In this document: piece by piece, positions 36,298 to 44,167 of the stretch
How positions within the stretch are numbered: position 1 is the stretch's first letter
How the letters are laid out: each line of letters starts with the position of its first letter
From: Paraburkholderia sp. BL25I1N1
GTDB lineage: Bacteria; Pseudomonadota; Gammaproteobacteria; Burkholderiales; Burkholderiaceae
Assembly (NCBI RefSeq): GCF_003002025.1
Contig: NZ_PVZB01000013.1
Coordinates: forward strand, 124,001 to 188,000
Direction of reading: 5' to 3'
Length of the DNA stretch: 64,000 bases
The notes under the pieces: model-generated
What the model saw: only the letters and a program-made list of their open reading frames with translations
Database searches by the model: none
What the model was told of the DNA's origin: nothing
Made by a program: the position numbers and the translations under genes

Positions 36298-37359
36298 ATG
36301 ATCTTCGTCACGGGTGGCGCCGGTTTTATCGGCGCAAATTTCGTCATCGACTGGCTTGCCCAACACGATGAGCCGATACTCAATATCGACAAGTTGACGT
36401 ATGCCGGCAATTACGGCACGTTGCGAGCGCTGCACGACGATCCTCGTCACGTTTTCGTGTGCCGCGATATCGGCGATCGCGCAGCCATGAGCGCGATCTT
36501 TGAAGAATATCGACCGCGTGCCGTGGTGCACTTTGCAGCAGAGAGTCACGTCGACCGCTCGATCGACCGACCGCGCGAGTTTATCGATGCAAATGTGACG
36601 GGCACCGGTGAACTGCTCGATGTCGCGCGGCTGTATTGGGAGCGGCTGAACGGTACGGACCGTAATGTGTTTCGCTTCCTGCATGTGTCGACAGATGAAG
36701 TGTACGGTTCGCTGTCGGCCAACGATGCCGCATTCACGGAAACGACACCGTACGCGCCGAACAGTCCCTATGCGGCATCGAAAGCGAGTTCGGACCATCT
36801 CGTCCGCGCGTACCACCACACCTATGGATTGCCTACGCTAACCACGAACTGTTCGAATAACTACGGGCCTTATCAGTTTCCGGAGAAACTGATTCCGTTG
36901 ATGATCCAACGTGCGCTGAGCGGCGACGCACTGCCAGTGTACGGCGACGGCGGCAATGTGCGTGACTGGCTGTATGTTGGCGACCATTGTGAGGCGATCC
37001 GCACAGTGCTCGCCCGTGGCATACCGGGGGAGACATATAACATCGGCGGCGATAGCGAAAAAACCAACGTCGAAGTCGTTCATTTCATCTGCGATCTTCT
37101 CGACGGGATAAAGCCGCGCGAGAGTGGCAGTTATCGCGAGCAGATCGCTTTCGTCTCGGACCGCAAGGGACATGACCGGCGTTACGCGATCAATGCGACG
37201 AAGCTGCGTCGCGAACTCGGCTGGGTGCCGCGCGAGACGTTTGAGAGCGGGTTGTCGACGACGGTGCAGTGGTACGTCGAAAACGATGCGTGGCTCGAGG
37301 AAATCCGCTCCGGCGCCTATCGGCGCTGGAACCCCGAAAGCGTACTCAAGAGAGCTTGA
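36298..37359 (+). CDS. rfbB: dTDP-glucose 4,6-dehydratase
   Basis: A 353-aa extended SDR: FVTGGAGFIGANFVIDW, FAAESHVDRSI, LHVSTDEVYGSL, YAASKASSDHLVRAYHHTYGLP and NCSNNYGPYQFPEKLIP. The catalytic Thr/Asp/Glu and Tyr-x3-Lys are all in place. It makes dTDP-4-keto-6-deoxyglucose from dTDP-glucose, the second step of dTDP-L-rhamnose synthesis. First gene of the tight rfbB-A-C-D operon; the next gene starts three bases after its stop. Confidence 0.95.
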   Translation: MIFVTGGAGFIGANFVIDWLAQHDEPILNIDKLTYAGNYGTLRALHDDPRHVFVCRDIGDRAAMSAIFEEYRPRAVVHFAAESHVDRSIDRPREFIDANVTGTGELLDVARLYWERLNGTDRNVFRFLHVSTDEVYGSLSANDAAFTETTPYAPNSPYAASKASSDHLVRAYHHTYGLPTLTTNCSNNYGPYQFPEKLIPLMIQRALSGDALPVYGDGGNVRDWLYVGDHCEAIRTVLARGIPGETYNIGGDSEKTNVEVVHFICDLLDGIKPRESGSYREQIAFVSDRKGHDRRYAINATKLRRELGWVPRETFESGLSTTVQWYVENDAWLEEIRSGAYRRWNPESVLKRA

Positions 37360-37362
37360 ACG

Positions 37363-38250
37363 ATGGACTCGAACCGTAAGGGCATTATTCTCGCCGGCGG
37401 GTCTGGTACGCGGCTGTACCCGATCACGCGGGTTATCTCCAAGCAGATGCTGCCGATCTACGACAAGCCGATGATTTACTATCCGCTGTCCACGCTGATG
37501 ATGTCGGGCATTCGCGAGGTCCTGCTGATCTCGACGCCGGACGACACGCCGCGCTTCGCGGCGATGTTCGGCGACGGCAGTCAGTGGGGTATGCAGATCA
37601 CGTACGCTGTACAGCCGTCGCCGGACGGACTCGCACAAGCATTCATACTCGGCCGCGAGTTTATCGGTGGGAAACCGTCCGCGCTGATTCTCGGCGACAA
37701 CATTTTCTATGGCGCGGACCTGGGGGCGCATCTGAGCAATGCGCATTTGAGAACCAAAGGCGCGACTGTCTTTGGATATCACGTGCACGACCCGCAACGC
37801 TACGGCGTGGTGGAGATCAATGCTCGCGGTAAGGTTCTGAGTATCGAGGAAAAGCCCCAGAAACCGCGTTCCAATTTTGCCGTTACAGGTCTTTATTTCT
37901 ATGACGGCGACGTCTGCGACATTGCCGCGAATATTGAGCCATCCGCACGCGGTGAGCTGGAAATCACGGATGTGAATCGGCATTACCTGGAGCGCGAAGC
38001 CCTTCATCTGGAAACGCTGGGCAGAGGCTTTGCCTGGTTCGATACCGGCACGCACGAATCGCTGATCAATGCGGCGACGTTTATCGCGACGCTACAACAG
38101 AGACAGGGCTTGCTGGTTGCAAGTCCGGAGGAAGTCGCATTCCGGCGTGGCTGGATCGATGCCGAGCAACTGGCCCGCCTTGCGGCGTCTTTGCAAAAGA
38201 CTGACTACGGCCGATATCTGTCATCTCTCATTCCGACTATCCACACATGA
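37363..38250 (+). CDS. rfbA: Glucose-1-phosphate thymidylyltransferase
   Basis: A 295-aa protein with GIILAGGSGTRLYPITRVISKQMLPIYDKPM at the N-terminus (read in two adjoining motifs), LILGDNIFYG, ISIEEKPQKPRSNFAVTG-like segment and GRGFAWFDTGTHESL. It makes dTDP-glucose from dTTP and glucose 1-phosphate. Full length for RmlA. Overlaps rfbC by four bases. Confidence 0.95.
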   Translation: MDSNRKGIILAGGSGTRLYPITRVISKQMLPIYDKPMIYYPLSTLMMSGIREVLLISTPDDTPRFAAMFGDGSQWGMQITYAVQPSPDGLAQAFILGREFIGGKPSALILGDNIFYGADLGAHLSNAHLRTKGATVFGYHVHDPQRYGVVEINARGKVLSIEEKPQKPRSNFAVTGLYFYDGDVCDIAANIEPSARGELEITDVNRHYLEREALHLETLGRGFAWFDTGTHESLINAATFIATLQQRQGLLVASPEEVAFRRGWIDAEQLARLAASLQKTDYGRYLSSLIPTIHT

Positions 38251-38795
38251 CCATTCAAGTTCGACATACCGCAATTCCTGACGTGAAGGTCATCGAGCCC
38301 CAAGTGTTTGGAGATTCACGCGGTGCTTTCCTCGAGACGTTCAATCAGGTTGAGTTCGAAGAAAAAGTGGCGCGCGGCTATACGTTCGTGCAAGACAATC
38401 ATTCGATTTCAGCGCAAGGCGTTCTGCGAGGCCTGCATTACCAGGTCCAGCATCCACAAGGCAAGCTGGTTCGGGTGGTAGTGGGTGAGGTATTCGACGT
38501 CGCCGTCGATCTGCGGCGCTGGTCATCCACGTTCGGGCGGTGGGTCGGCGTACGGCTGTCCGCTTCGAACCGGCGGCAGCTATGGATTCCGCCGGGTTTT
38601 GCACACGGGTTCGTCGTATTGTCGGACGTTGCTGAGTTCCTTTATAAAGCGACTGCATTCTGGCATCCGGAACACGAACGTACGTTGCGTTGGGACGATC
38701 CGGACATCGCCGTCGAATGGGAACTGAACGGTGTTCCGTTCGTTTCGTCGAAAGACGCCGCCGGTAGCCGCTTCAACGAAGCTGAGGTTTACTGA
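38247..38795 (+). CDS. rfbC: dTDP-4-dehydrorhamnose 3,5-epimerase
   Basis: A 182-aa cupin with DVKVIEPQVFGDSRGAFLE, FVQDNHSISAQGVLRGLHYQ (the catalytic His is in GLHYQ), GKLVRVVVGEVFDVAVDLR and IPPGFAHGFVVLSD. It epimerises C3 and C5 of the keto-sugar from RfbB. Its stop overlaps the rfbD start (TGATG). Confidence 0.95.
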   Translation: MTIQVRHTAIPDVKVIEPQVFGDSRGAFLETFNQVEFEEKVARGYTFVQDNHSISAQGVLRGLHYQVQHPQGKLVRVVVGEVFDVAVDLRRWSSTFGRWVGVRLSASNRRQLWIPPGFAHGFVVLSDVAEFLYKATAFWHPEHERTLRWDDPDIAVEWELNGVPFVSSKDAAGSRFNEAEVY

Positions 38796-39697
38796 TGAGA
38801 ATCGCGGTCACAGGCGTGCAAGGACAACTCGGCTGGGAGCTCGCGCGCTCGCTTTCGCCGCTGGGTGAGGTAGTTCGTTGGGATCGGGAAGTCGCGGATC
38901 TCAGCAAACCGGCGCTGCTTGACGGGTTGATGAGGTTTTACCGCCCGGACGTCGTTGTCAACGCCGCGGCCTATACGGCGGTTGATAAGGCGGAAGACGA
39001 TTGCGTGACGGCACGGCTCGTCAATACCGAATCGGTCGACGTAATGGCCCGCGCGGCAAAAAGTGCGGGCGCATTGTTTGTTCATTTCTCGACGGACTAC
39101 GTATTTGACGGAAAGTCGGCGGAGCCTTATACGGAAGATAGCGAGACTGCGCCGCTGAATGTGTACGGTGCGACCAAGCGCGATGGGGAACTCGCAATCA
39201 TCGCGTCCGAGTGCGATCATCTGATCTTCCGCACTTCCTGGGTCTACGCGACACGCGGGGCAAACTTCATGCTGACGATGCTTCGGCTCGCCGCAGAACG
39301 TGAAGCGCTCAAGATCGTCGATGATCAGCTCGGCACACCGACGCCCGCAAGAATGCTTGCCAACGTCACTGCCCACGCTATTTCACAAGCGATGCGCGAG
39401 CGTCAGGAAGCACGTTTTCAAAGCGGACTTTTTCATTTGACCTCGCGAGGCGTGACCAGCTGGCACGGCTATGCTTCTGCGATCATCGACTATGCGCGCA
39501 ATCTCGCGCCGTCAGGCCGGGTACGCGTCACGCACATCGAGCCTGTACCGAGCGAGGCGTTTCCGACACGTGCGGCACGTCCGCGCAATTCGGCTCTCAA
39601 CAACGACCGCTTCGACGAGCGATTCGGCCTTGTGCGACCCCATTGGTGGGATGCGCTTGCTCAGACGCTAGACGAGCGATTCGAGCGCACCGCTTGA
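38795..39697 (+). CDS. rfbD: dTDP-4-dehydrorhamnose reductase
   Basis: A 300-aa SDR: ITVGQL-like N-terminus (TGVQGQLGWELARSL), NAAAYTAVDKAEDD, HFSTDYVFDGKS, PLNVYGATKRDGE (Tyr and Lys of the active site) and RTSWVYATRGANFMLTMLRL. It gives dTDP-L-rhamnose, which the epimerase at 24662 may turn into dTDP-6-deoxy-L-talose. Last gene of the operon, followed by a hairpin. Confidence 0.94.
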   Translation: MRIAVTGVQGQLGWELARSLSPLGEVVRWDREVADLSKPALLDGLMRFYRPDVVVNAAAYTAVDKAEDDCVTARLVNTESVDVMARAAKSAGALFVHFSTDYVFDGKSAEPYTEDSETAPLNVYGATKRDGELAIIASECDHLIFRTSWVYATRGANFMLTMLRLAAEREALKIVDDQLGTPTPARMLANVTAHAISQAMRERQEARFQSGLFHLTSRGVTSWHGYASAIIDYARNLAPSGRVRVTHIEPVPSEAFPTRAARPRNSALNNDRFDERFGLVRPHWWDALAQTLDERFERTA

Positions 39698-39700
39698 AGA

Positions 39701-39725
39701 TTCCAGAGTTCTCGGAGCTCTGGAA
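39701..39725. terminator. Hairpin between convergent rfbD and AraC copy 3
   Basis: TTCCAGAG and CTCTGGAA form a perfect 8-bp stem around a nine-base loop in the short gap between two convergent genes. A long T-run is missing on both sides, but the place fits a bidirectional terminator. Confidence 0.5.
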
Positions 39726-39754
39726 AGAGACCGTGGATTTACCGCCGGCGTGCG

Positions 39755-40750
39755 TTAGGACGCACTGCGCGAACCTTGTTTGCTGATTCGATACTCCGTC
39801 GGCGTGGTAAGCAGGTGCTTGCGAAACAGCTTGGCGAGCCGTCCGCCGCTGCCAATGCCGCATCGACGCGCGATCTTGTCCACGGGCAAGCTCGTTTTAG
39901 CGAGAAGGCGGCAGCTCATGTCGAGTCGCACATAGAGCAGGTATTCCGACGGCGTCACACCCATTTCGCTCTTGAAGCGCCGCAGGAAATTCCGTTCGCT
40001 CATTGCCGCGATCTGCGCGGCATCGTCGATGGATATCGGGCGAGCGCCATTGGCCTCGAGCCATTGCGCCGATGCCTGGATCTTGTCGCTGATATGCGAT
40101 GCCGTTTTGCTGCGCAAGATGGCACTGAATTGCGTTTCGCCCTGAGGCGCAACCCAGTCGGCGACCTGCCGCGCGACCTCGGGGCCAAGATCGTCGCCAA
40201 CGATGCGCAACGCGGTCCGCAGCGGGCTGGGCGAGTCGACGAGAGGTCGCGACGGGAATGCGCTCCGTGCGTAACTTTCGTTCTCCATGCGAGCGCCGTA
40301 GGCGTTCGAGAAACCCGCCGCTTCGAGCATCAGGCGTCCCTCCGCGATGGCATGGACCATGCCGCTTCTCGGAAACGCCTGCTGAAGCCACACGATCAGA
40401 CGATCGTCACGGAACGCGTTCGTTGCGCCGGTGCCGCCGGCAATGAAAAGCGCGCGGAAGTTATCGTCGTGCCCGCGCGATTCGACACTGTCGGTCCACA
40501 CGAACACCGAGGAAGAACTGGCAATACGCCCGCCGGATGCCGACAACAGCGAGACCTCATAGCGCGTTCGACGGGGCTCGCCGGTGTCACTCAGGGCATT
40601 CGCCGACTGGAATATCTCGATGATGGAAGCCACATCGGGCAGAGCGAATCCATTGAACAATGCAATGCCGATATGGATTGCGCCGGTGCTCTGCGGCAAA
40701 GCGGGTGCTTGAAGTGCATTCTTATGCTTCACGTTGCAAAGAAACTCCAT
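39755..40750 (-). CDS. AraC-type regulator with degenerate amidotransferase-like domain (copy 3)
   Basis: A 331-aa paralogue of the genes at 13375 and 41674. The N-terminal domain (IGIALFNGFALPDVASIIEIF, LFIAGGTGATNAFRDDR) lacks the elbow cysteine, reading HAIAEGRLMLEAAGF there. The AraC domain is complete (SIDDAAQIAAMSERNFLRRF, KIARRCGIGSGGRLAKLF). Its upstream region has the GCCAA-N4-TTGGC dyad at 40860-40873. It ends convergently with rfbD. Confidence 0.85.
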   Translation of the reverse strand: MEFLCNVKHKNALQAPALPQSTGAIHIGIALFNGFALPDVASIIEIFQSANALSDTGEPRRTRYEVSLLSASGGRIASSSSVFVWTDSVESRGHDDNFRALFIAGGTGATNAFRDDRLIVWLQQAFPRSGMVHAIAEGRLMLEAAGFSNAYGARMENESYARSAFPSRPLVDSPSPLRTALRIVGDDLGPEVARQVADWVAPQGETQFSAILRSKTASHISDKIQASAQWLEANGARPISIDDAAQIAAMSERNFLRRFKSEMGVTPSEYLLYVRLDMSCRLLAKTSLPVDKIARRCGIGSGGRLAKLFRKHLLTTPTEYRISKQGSRSAS

Positions 40751-41122
40751 CGTACTTTCCCGGAAATGAGTGACTTGCCGGCCGTCTCTAAGCCGCTCTT
40801 AATTGTTTGATCGAATGCTACATAACGTTGTTGCACTGCATTAATGACTGGCCGAATTTGCCAAGGTGTTGGCAAGAATTGGCAAGTCATGGGGTGTTTC
40901 GGGAGAAATGGATTTATCCGTCGGATAGGAGGTGGGTTTAATTTTAAACGCGGGTAAGTCTTGAGAGGGAATGAAATGCGGCTCTATTGAACGGGCGCTA
41001 ATGGAGTATCGAGCAAAGAATCAGGATGCCTTCATCCTTGGAGGGAATTTGAATATCGAGTGTGGGCCTGATAGGGCGCGCGATTAACGAAAAAGTTAAC
41101 TTGTCGACGATACATAGTGATC
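40751..41122. other. Intergenic region upstream of AraC copy 3
   Basis: About 370 bp. It holds the dyad at 40860-40873, with a third TTGGC just beside it (40879-40883), and TATCC-GTC-GGATA near 40915-40927, which resembles the first of the short stem-loops at 14540. The stretch 40960-41120 has no recognisable feature. Confidence 0.45.
40860..40873. promoter_or_regulatory. Shared dyad GCCAA-N4-TTGGC upstream of AraC copy 3
   Basis: GCCAAGGTGTTGGC lies about 109 bp upstream of the start of the gene at 40750. On the sense strand it reads GCCAACACCTTGGC followed by AAATTCGGCCAGTCATTAAT, similar to the block downstream of the dyad at the other two regulators. Confidence 0.5.
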
Positions 41123-41350
41123 CTATGTGACCGTATGAGATAGTGTGAACGTAACGGTCAATGCCCCTGCTTTGTCGTACTCGAAGAGTCGAGACTTCAC
41201 TTTAAGAACATCGTCGAATCCCAGTTCATCGACCTTCATGACTACATTGTCGCCAACAAGGGGAAGATGACATGCGAACCCTTTTCCAGTAGTACGGTAC
41301 GTACCGAAACCACCCGTGTACTCGTACACGTAAGTCACTTTGTCATCCAT
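41123..41350 (-). CDS. Small unknown protein, 75 aa
   Basis: ATG 41350 has GGAG six bases upstream. The 75-aa product (MDDKVTYVYEYTGGFGTYRTT at the start) has alternating hydrophobic residues suggesting a small beta-rich soluble protein; no signal peptide or membrane segment. No family was recognised. It lies about 110 bases downstream, in the same direction, of a 167-nt element that ends in an intrinsic terminator (41459-41625), an arrangement repeated at 44004. Confidence 0.55.
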   Translation of the reverse strand: MDDKVTYVYEYTGGFGTYRTTGKGFACHLPLVGDNVVMKVDELGFDDVLKVKSRLFEYDKAGALTVTFTLSHTVT

Positions 41351-41673
41351 GCGCGCTCCGTTAGGGAGGTTTCGTATGAATCAAGGACGCGGATGCATGT
41401 GCCTCGCGAGAAGCCTGGCGCATAGTGGCACACGCGACTCCACCCTGATATGACGGGGAAAAAAAGAACCTGCCGCCCGAAGGAGCGGCAGGCTGGAAAA
41501 ATCGAGGGGTTGGGGGTTGACCAAGAGAGGCGCCCCTCGAAAGGCCGAGGCCAAGTGTATTCGTTCGAAGCGGACTCAAGACGCGAGCGGCGGATTGCGT
41601 CACGCTGTTGACTGAACATGACATGGAAGGCGCTCAACGCGGCATGTTCTTTCAAGTGCCGCTGGGTTGTGTC
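41351..41673. other. Intergenic region holding repeat element copy B
   Basis: About 320 bp between AraC copy 4 and the 75-aa gene, all three on the minus strand. Half of it is the 167-nt element. A frame of 106 codons spans the element on the minus strand but its sequence is just the translation of the stem-loops. Confidence 0.5.
41459..41625 (-). ncRNA. 167-nt structured element with terminator (copy B)
   Basis: Read on the minus strand, it ends with a stem CCTGCCGC/GCGGCAGG (41485-41492 with 41469-41476) around an eight-base loop, followed by TTCTTTTTTT: a classic intrinsic terminator. Before it is a second hairpin closed by TCGAGGGG/CCCCTCGA-type arms. The whole 167 nt is matched along its length by 44168-44334. 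It starts about 50 bases after the stop of AraC copy 4, so it may be a 3'-UTR-derived RNA, a stand-alone small RNA, or a leader attenuating the 75-aa gene. No known RNA family was recognised. Confidence 0.5.
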
Positions 41674-42744
41674 CTACGCTTCGACTTGACTTGCGTAGTC
41701 GGTTTCGATCAGAACGCCTGGATCGAACTCGCGCCGTTGATCCGGTAGCGGTGTTTTGGGATTCTGCAGTGCCACGTGGTTGCGCATTCGATAGTCCGTT
41801 GGCGTGGTCTCCAGATATTTCCTGAATAGCTTCGACAACTGTCCGCCACTGCCGATACCGCAGTGGCGCGCGATCTTGTCGACAGGCAGGCGCGATTCAA
41901 TCAGCATCCGGCAACTCATATTCAGGCGCGCGCGAAGCAGATAGTCGGAGGGCGTCATGCCGATCTCGCTCTTGAAGCGGCGCAGGAAGTTGCGCTCGCT
42001 CATCGCTGCGACCTGGGCCGCGTCGTCGATCGAGATAGGCCGGGCGACGTTTGCTTCCAGCCAGCGCGCCGACGCGAGGATCTTCTCGCTGATCTGCGGC
42101 GTCACGTCAAGTGTGACCGACGAGCTAAAGGGCGTCTTGGGTTGCGGTGCGATCGACTCGGCAACCCGCCGCGCAAGATCGGCGCCGAGATCCTCTTCGA
42201 CGATACGCAACGCGGTCGATACAGCGCCCGGCGCTTCCGTCAACCGCGCCCGATGCAACCCGGATGCTTCGTTGTCTCCGTAGAGAAGCGGGCAGTACCG
42301 GCTGGGCAGCCCGGCGGCCTGAAGCAGCAGTTGGCCTTCCGCGATCGGATGCACGATCTCGCTGAACGGATGCCTGCGGCGAAGCCACTCGCTCAATCGC
42401 TCGTCGCGGCATGCCTGCTGCACGCCGGCGCCGCCTGCGATGAACAACAAGTGCGGCTCATTGGTGCCCCGATGCGACTGGACGTCGTCGGTCCAGACAA
42501 AGACCGATGATGAACTGGCGATGCGTCCGCCCGCGGCGGAAAGCAGCGAGACGTCGTAACGTGCGCGGCCGGATCGCGGTGCGGCGACCAGCGAATTGGC
42601 TCGCTGAAAAATCTCGATGAGTGCGGCGACCGTAGGCAATGCGAATCCGTTGAACAGCGCGATGTCGATGCGAGTCAGATCGTTCTTTTGCATCGGCACG
42701 GCACTGTGCCGCGAACTGCGCGGCAGAGTATGTACCAAATCCAT
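41674..42744 (-). CDS. AraC-type regulator with degenerate amidotransferase-like domain (copy 4)
   Basis: A 356-aa protein, the closest relative of the one at 13375: both begin M(E/D)LVHTLPR, share YDVSLLSAAGGRIASSSSVF and RRRHPFSEIVHPIAEG, and have near-identical AraC domains (MSERNFLRRFKSEIGMTPSDY). It has about 25 extra C-terminal residues. The elbow cysteine is absent. Like copy 1 it has a TTTTCCCCCGGAA block just upstream of the start, the shared dyad further up, and a divergent 61-aa gene, so regulator and small gene look duplicated as one module. Confidence 0.85.
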   Translation of the reverse strand: MDLVHTLPRSSRHSAVPMQKNDLTRIDIALFNGFALPTVAALIEIFQRANSLVAAPRSGRARYDVSLLSAAGGRIASSSSVFVWTDDVQSHRGTNEPHLLFIAGGAGVQQACRDERLSEWLRRRHPFSEIVHPIAEGQLLLQAAGLPSRYCPLLYGDNEASGLHRARLTEAPGAVSTALRIVEEDLGADLARRVAESIAPQPKTPFSSSVTLDVTPQISEKILASARWLEANVARPISIDDAAQVAAMSERNFLRRFKSEIGMTPSDYLLRARLNMSCRMLIESRLPVDKIARHCGIGSGGQLSKLFRKYLETTPTDYRMRNHVALQNPKTPLPDQRREFDPGVLIETDYASQVEA

Positions 42745-42860
42745 TTATTTTCCCCCGGAAATATGTGTTCTACAGAGACTTCTCCCCAAGACTCCGTCTT
42801 TTTTCTTATTAGATCATGCTATACGTGTAATTCTCTTGGCAGTATTTCATGGCTGAATTA

Positions 42861-42874
42861 ACCAACACATTGGC
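42861..42874. promoter_or_regulatory. Shared dyad upstream of AraC copy 4
   Basis: ACCAACACATTGGC (one mismatch from a perfect GCCAA-N4-TTGGC) lies 116 bp upstream of the start. The core CCAACACATTGGC is identical to the site at 14484-14497. Confidence 0.5.
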
Positions 42875-43458
42875 TGTTGCGGAGTTGAGTGGCAAGATGG
42901 CGAACAGCCTTGCTGAGCGCCTGATTCGTTCCGTAATGGGTAAGATTGAGAAATGATTATCGTAGTTCGCAACAGACAGGGGCGGCATGCAAAGTGCATC
43001 CATTTATCGATTTATCTCGTCGATATGATAATTCTGCTCTATAAAAGTGCATAGTCCATTAGCGGCGAAATATTTTTTGGTGAATGCATGTCGGGTTGAT
43101 CAAAGGTGGTGCATTTGCGGCCCCGCGGGTGTCGCCGGCGAGCGTCATGGCCGATGTCGGGAATACCTGTCTCAGGTAGTCGTCAGGCGGCTCCAACCAT
43201 GTGCTCGTTTCGGACTTAAGTTTTCCAATAAACGCCGCAAAACGGTGCGGCGCGGCGGAAGAGGTAGAATTTCGCCCGACGCTCAGGATGCGCGAAGTAC
43301 AAGTGCGTGCTCACATGCACCGCGGTTCACCTGAGTCGCAGAGCGGCCGTCTTGTCCCGCCTCCTCGGGCACAGCGGACGCTTGAACTCCGTGATGCGCC
43401 ATGTTCAGTCAGGTCACCGCTGGCATCGTCCCGTGCGGGGGGCAGTGATTAAACTTTT

Positions 43459-43490
43459 TTGGCAAACGATTGCGCATGAGGCTAAATAAG
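43459..43490 (+). promoter_or_regulatory. Promoter-like block of the 61-aa gene (copy 2)
   Basis: TTGGCA (43459-43464) and CTAAAT (43482-43487) are 17 bases apart, inside GGCTAAATAAG, the 11-mer conserved at 14870-14880. Confidence 0.42.
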
Positions 43491-43516
43491 CTCGTTATGC
43501 GACCGTTAACGGGTTC

Positions 43517-43702
43517 ATGCAGAAACAAGACATTCAGACCATCGTATCCGCAGCTCGCGAAACGGCTGATTCGATCGTCGGTGCGCGCGAATGGAAGACG
43601 GCGGAAGATGCGAGCGCAATGCACGACGTGATCTTCTGGGACATGGTTGCGAAGCGCTTGCCCGACACGAACCTCGCCGATCTGCTGTCAATGTTGGATT
43701 AG
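43517..43702 (+). CDS. 61-aa acidic helical protein, unknown (paralogue of 14907)
   Basis: The same length as the product of 14907-15092 and aligned without gaps; about three quarters of the residues are the same, including ETADSIVGAREWKTAEDASAM apart from one position. Helical, acidic, cytosolic by appearance. It lies divergently from AraC copy 4, 770 bp away. Unknown family; the repeated pairing with the regulator is the only functional clue. Confidence 0.65.
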   Translation: MQKQDIQTIVSAARETADSIVGAREWKTAEDASAMHDVIFWDMVAKRLPDTNLADLLSMLD

Positions 43703-43806
43703 ACGGTTTAGTCGACACTGTTCATCTTGCCGCGCAGCATGCCGGCAGACCTGCAATGGCGAGCCCGTTCAACCTCCGTCAATCGACGTCCCAGGCTTCA
43801 ACACGG

Positions 43807-44004
43807 CTACTGATCCCCCAACCCGAGCAGGGAAAAGATCTTGACGACTGTTCCTTGCTTCGGTTGACGCTTGCCCTGTTGTTGTATAAAGACTTGCATC
43901 GCGCGTGTCATCTCTTGAACCGAAAGCTTGCGATAGGCGCAGATGTTGTAGGTGACGCCGTGCTGCGAGTCTTTGATGAAGTTGTCTACGTTCGGTAGCT
44001 GCAT
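43807..44004 (-). CDS. Small unknown protein, 65 aa
   Basis: ATG 44004 (MQLPNVDNFIKDSQHG) has GAGG five bases upstream, so I prefer it to the GTG at 44037. The 65-aa product is basic at its C-terminal half (QQQGKRQPKQGTVVKIFSLLG) and has a central YRKLSVQEMTRAMQVFI helix. No family was recognised. Like the 75-aa gene at 41350 it lies on the same strand downstream of a copy of the terminator-ending 167-nt element (44168-44334). Confidence 0.5.
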   Translation of the reverse strand: MQLPNVDNFIKDSQHGVTYNICAYRKLSVQEMTRAMQVFIQQQGKRQPKQGTVVKIFSLLGLGDQ

Positions 44005-44167
44005 GCTTGCCTCGAAAGCGTCACGCGGTTTTCCCACTGGAACGGTACTCGTCTTCGACCCACGGGTTACGACAGCAGCCGCCGTCGCGGATGAAGCTGG
44101 AGCCGCATGCAGCGGCCTGATCCTCCCGGCTCACGAGCGACTATTGCCTGAATTTGAAGCGGTCCAC

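Larger units (their letters stand above)
42745..43516. other. AT-rich divergent control region (copy 2 of the module)
   Basis: About 770 bp. The left part (42760-43070) is AT-rich and holds the dyad at 42861-42874 and the ATCGATTTATC core near 43005 that also occurs in the palindrome at 2813. The right part is GC-rich and ends in the promoter-like block at 43459-43490. Frames at 43047 and 43201 show no family-like sequence. Confidence 0.45.

Noticed and set aside
41335..41655. 106-codon frame across element copy B
   Set aside because: It spans two hairpins and the T-run of the terminator, ends inside a better-supported gene and has no counterpart at copy A.
43047..43334. 95-codon frame in the control region left of the second 61-aa gene
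   Set aside because: Cys/Arg-rich, unlike real proteins of the region, with no conservation against the corresponding region at 14.4-14.9 kb.
43459..43476. Sigma-54-like TGGCA...TTGC upstream of the second 61-aa gene
   Set aside because: The GG and GC are nine bases apart instead of ten and the site is not kept upstream of the paralogue; a sigma-70-like block is conserved instead.
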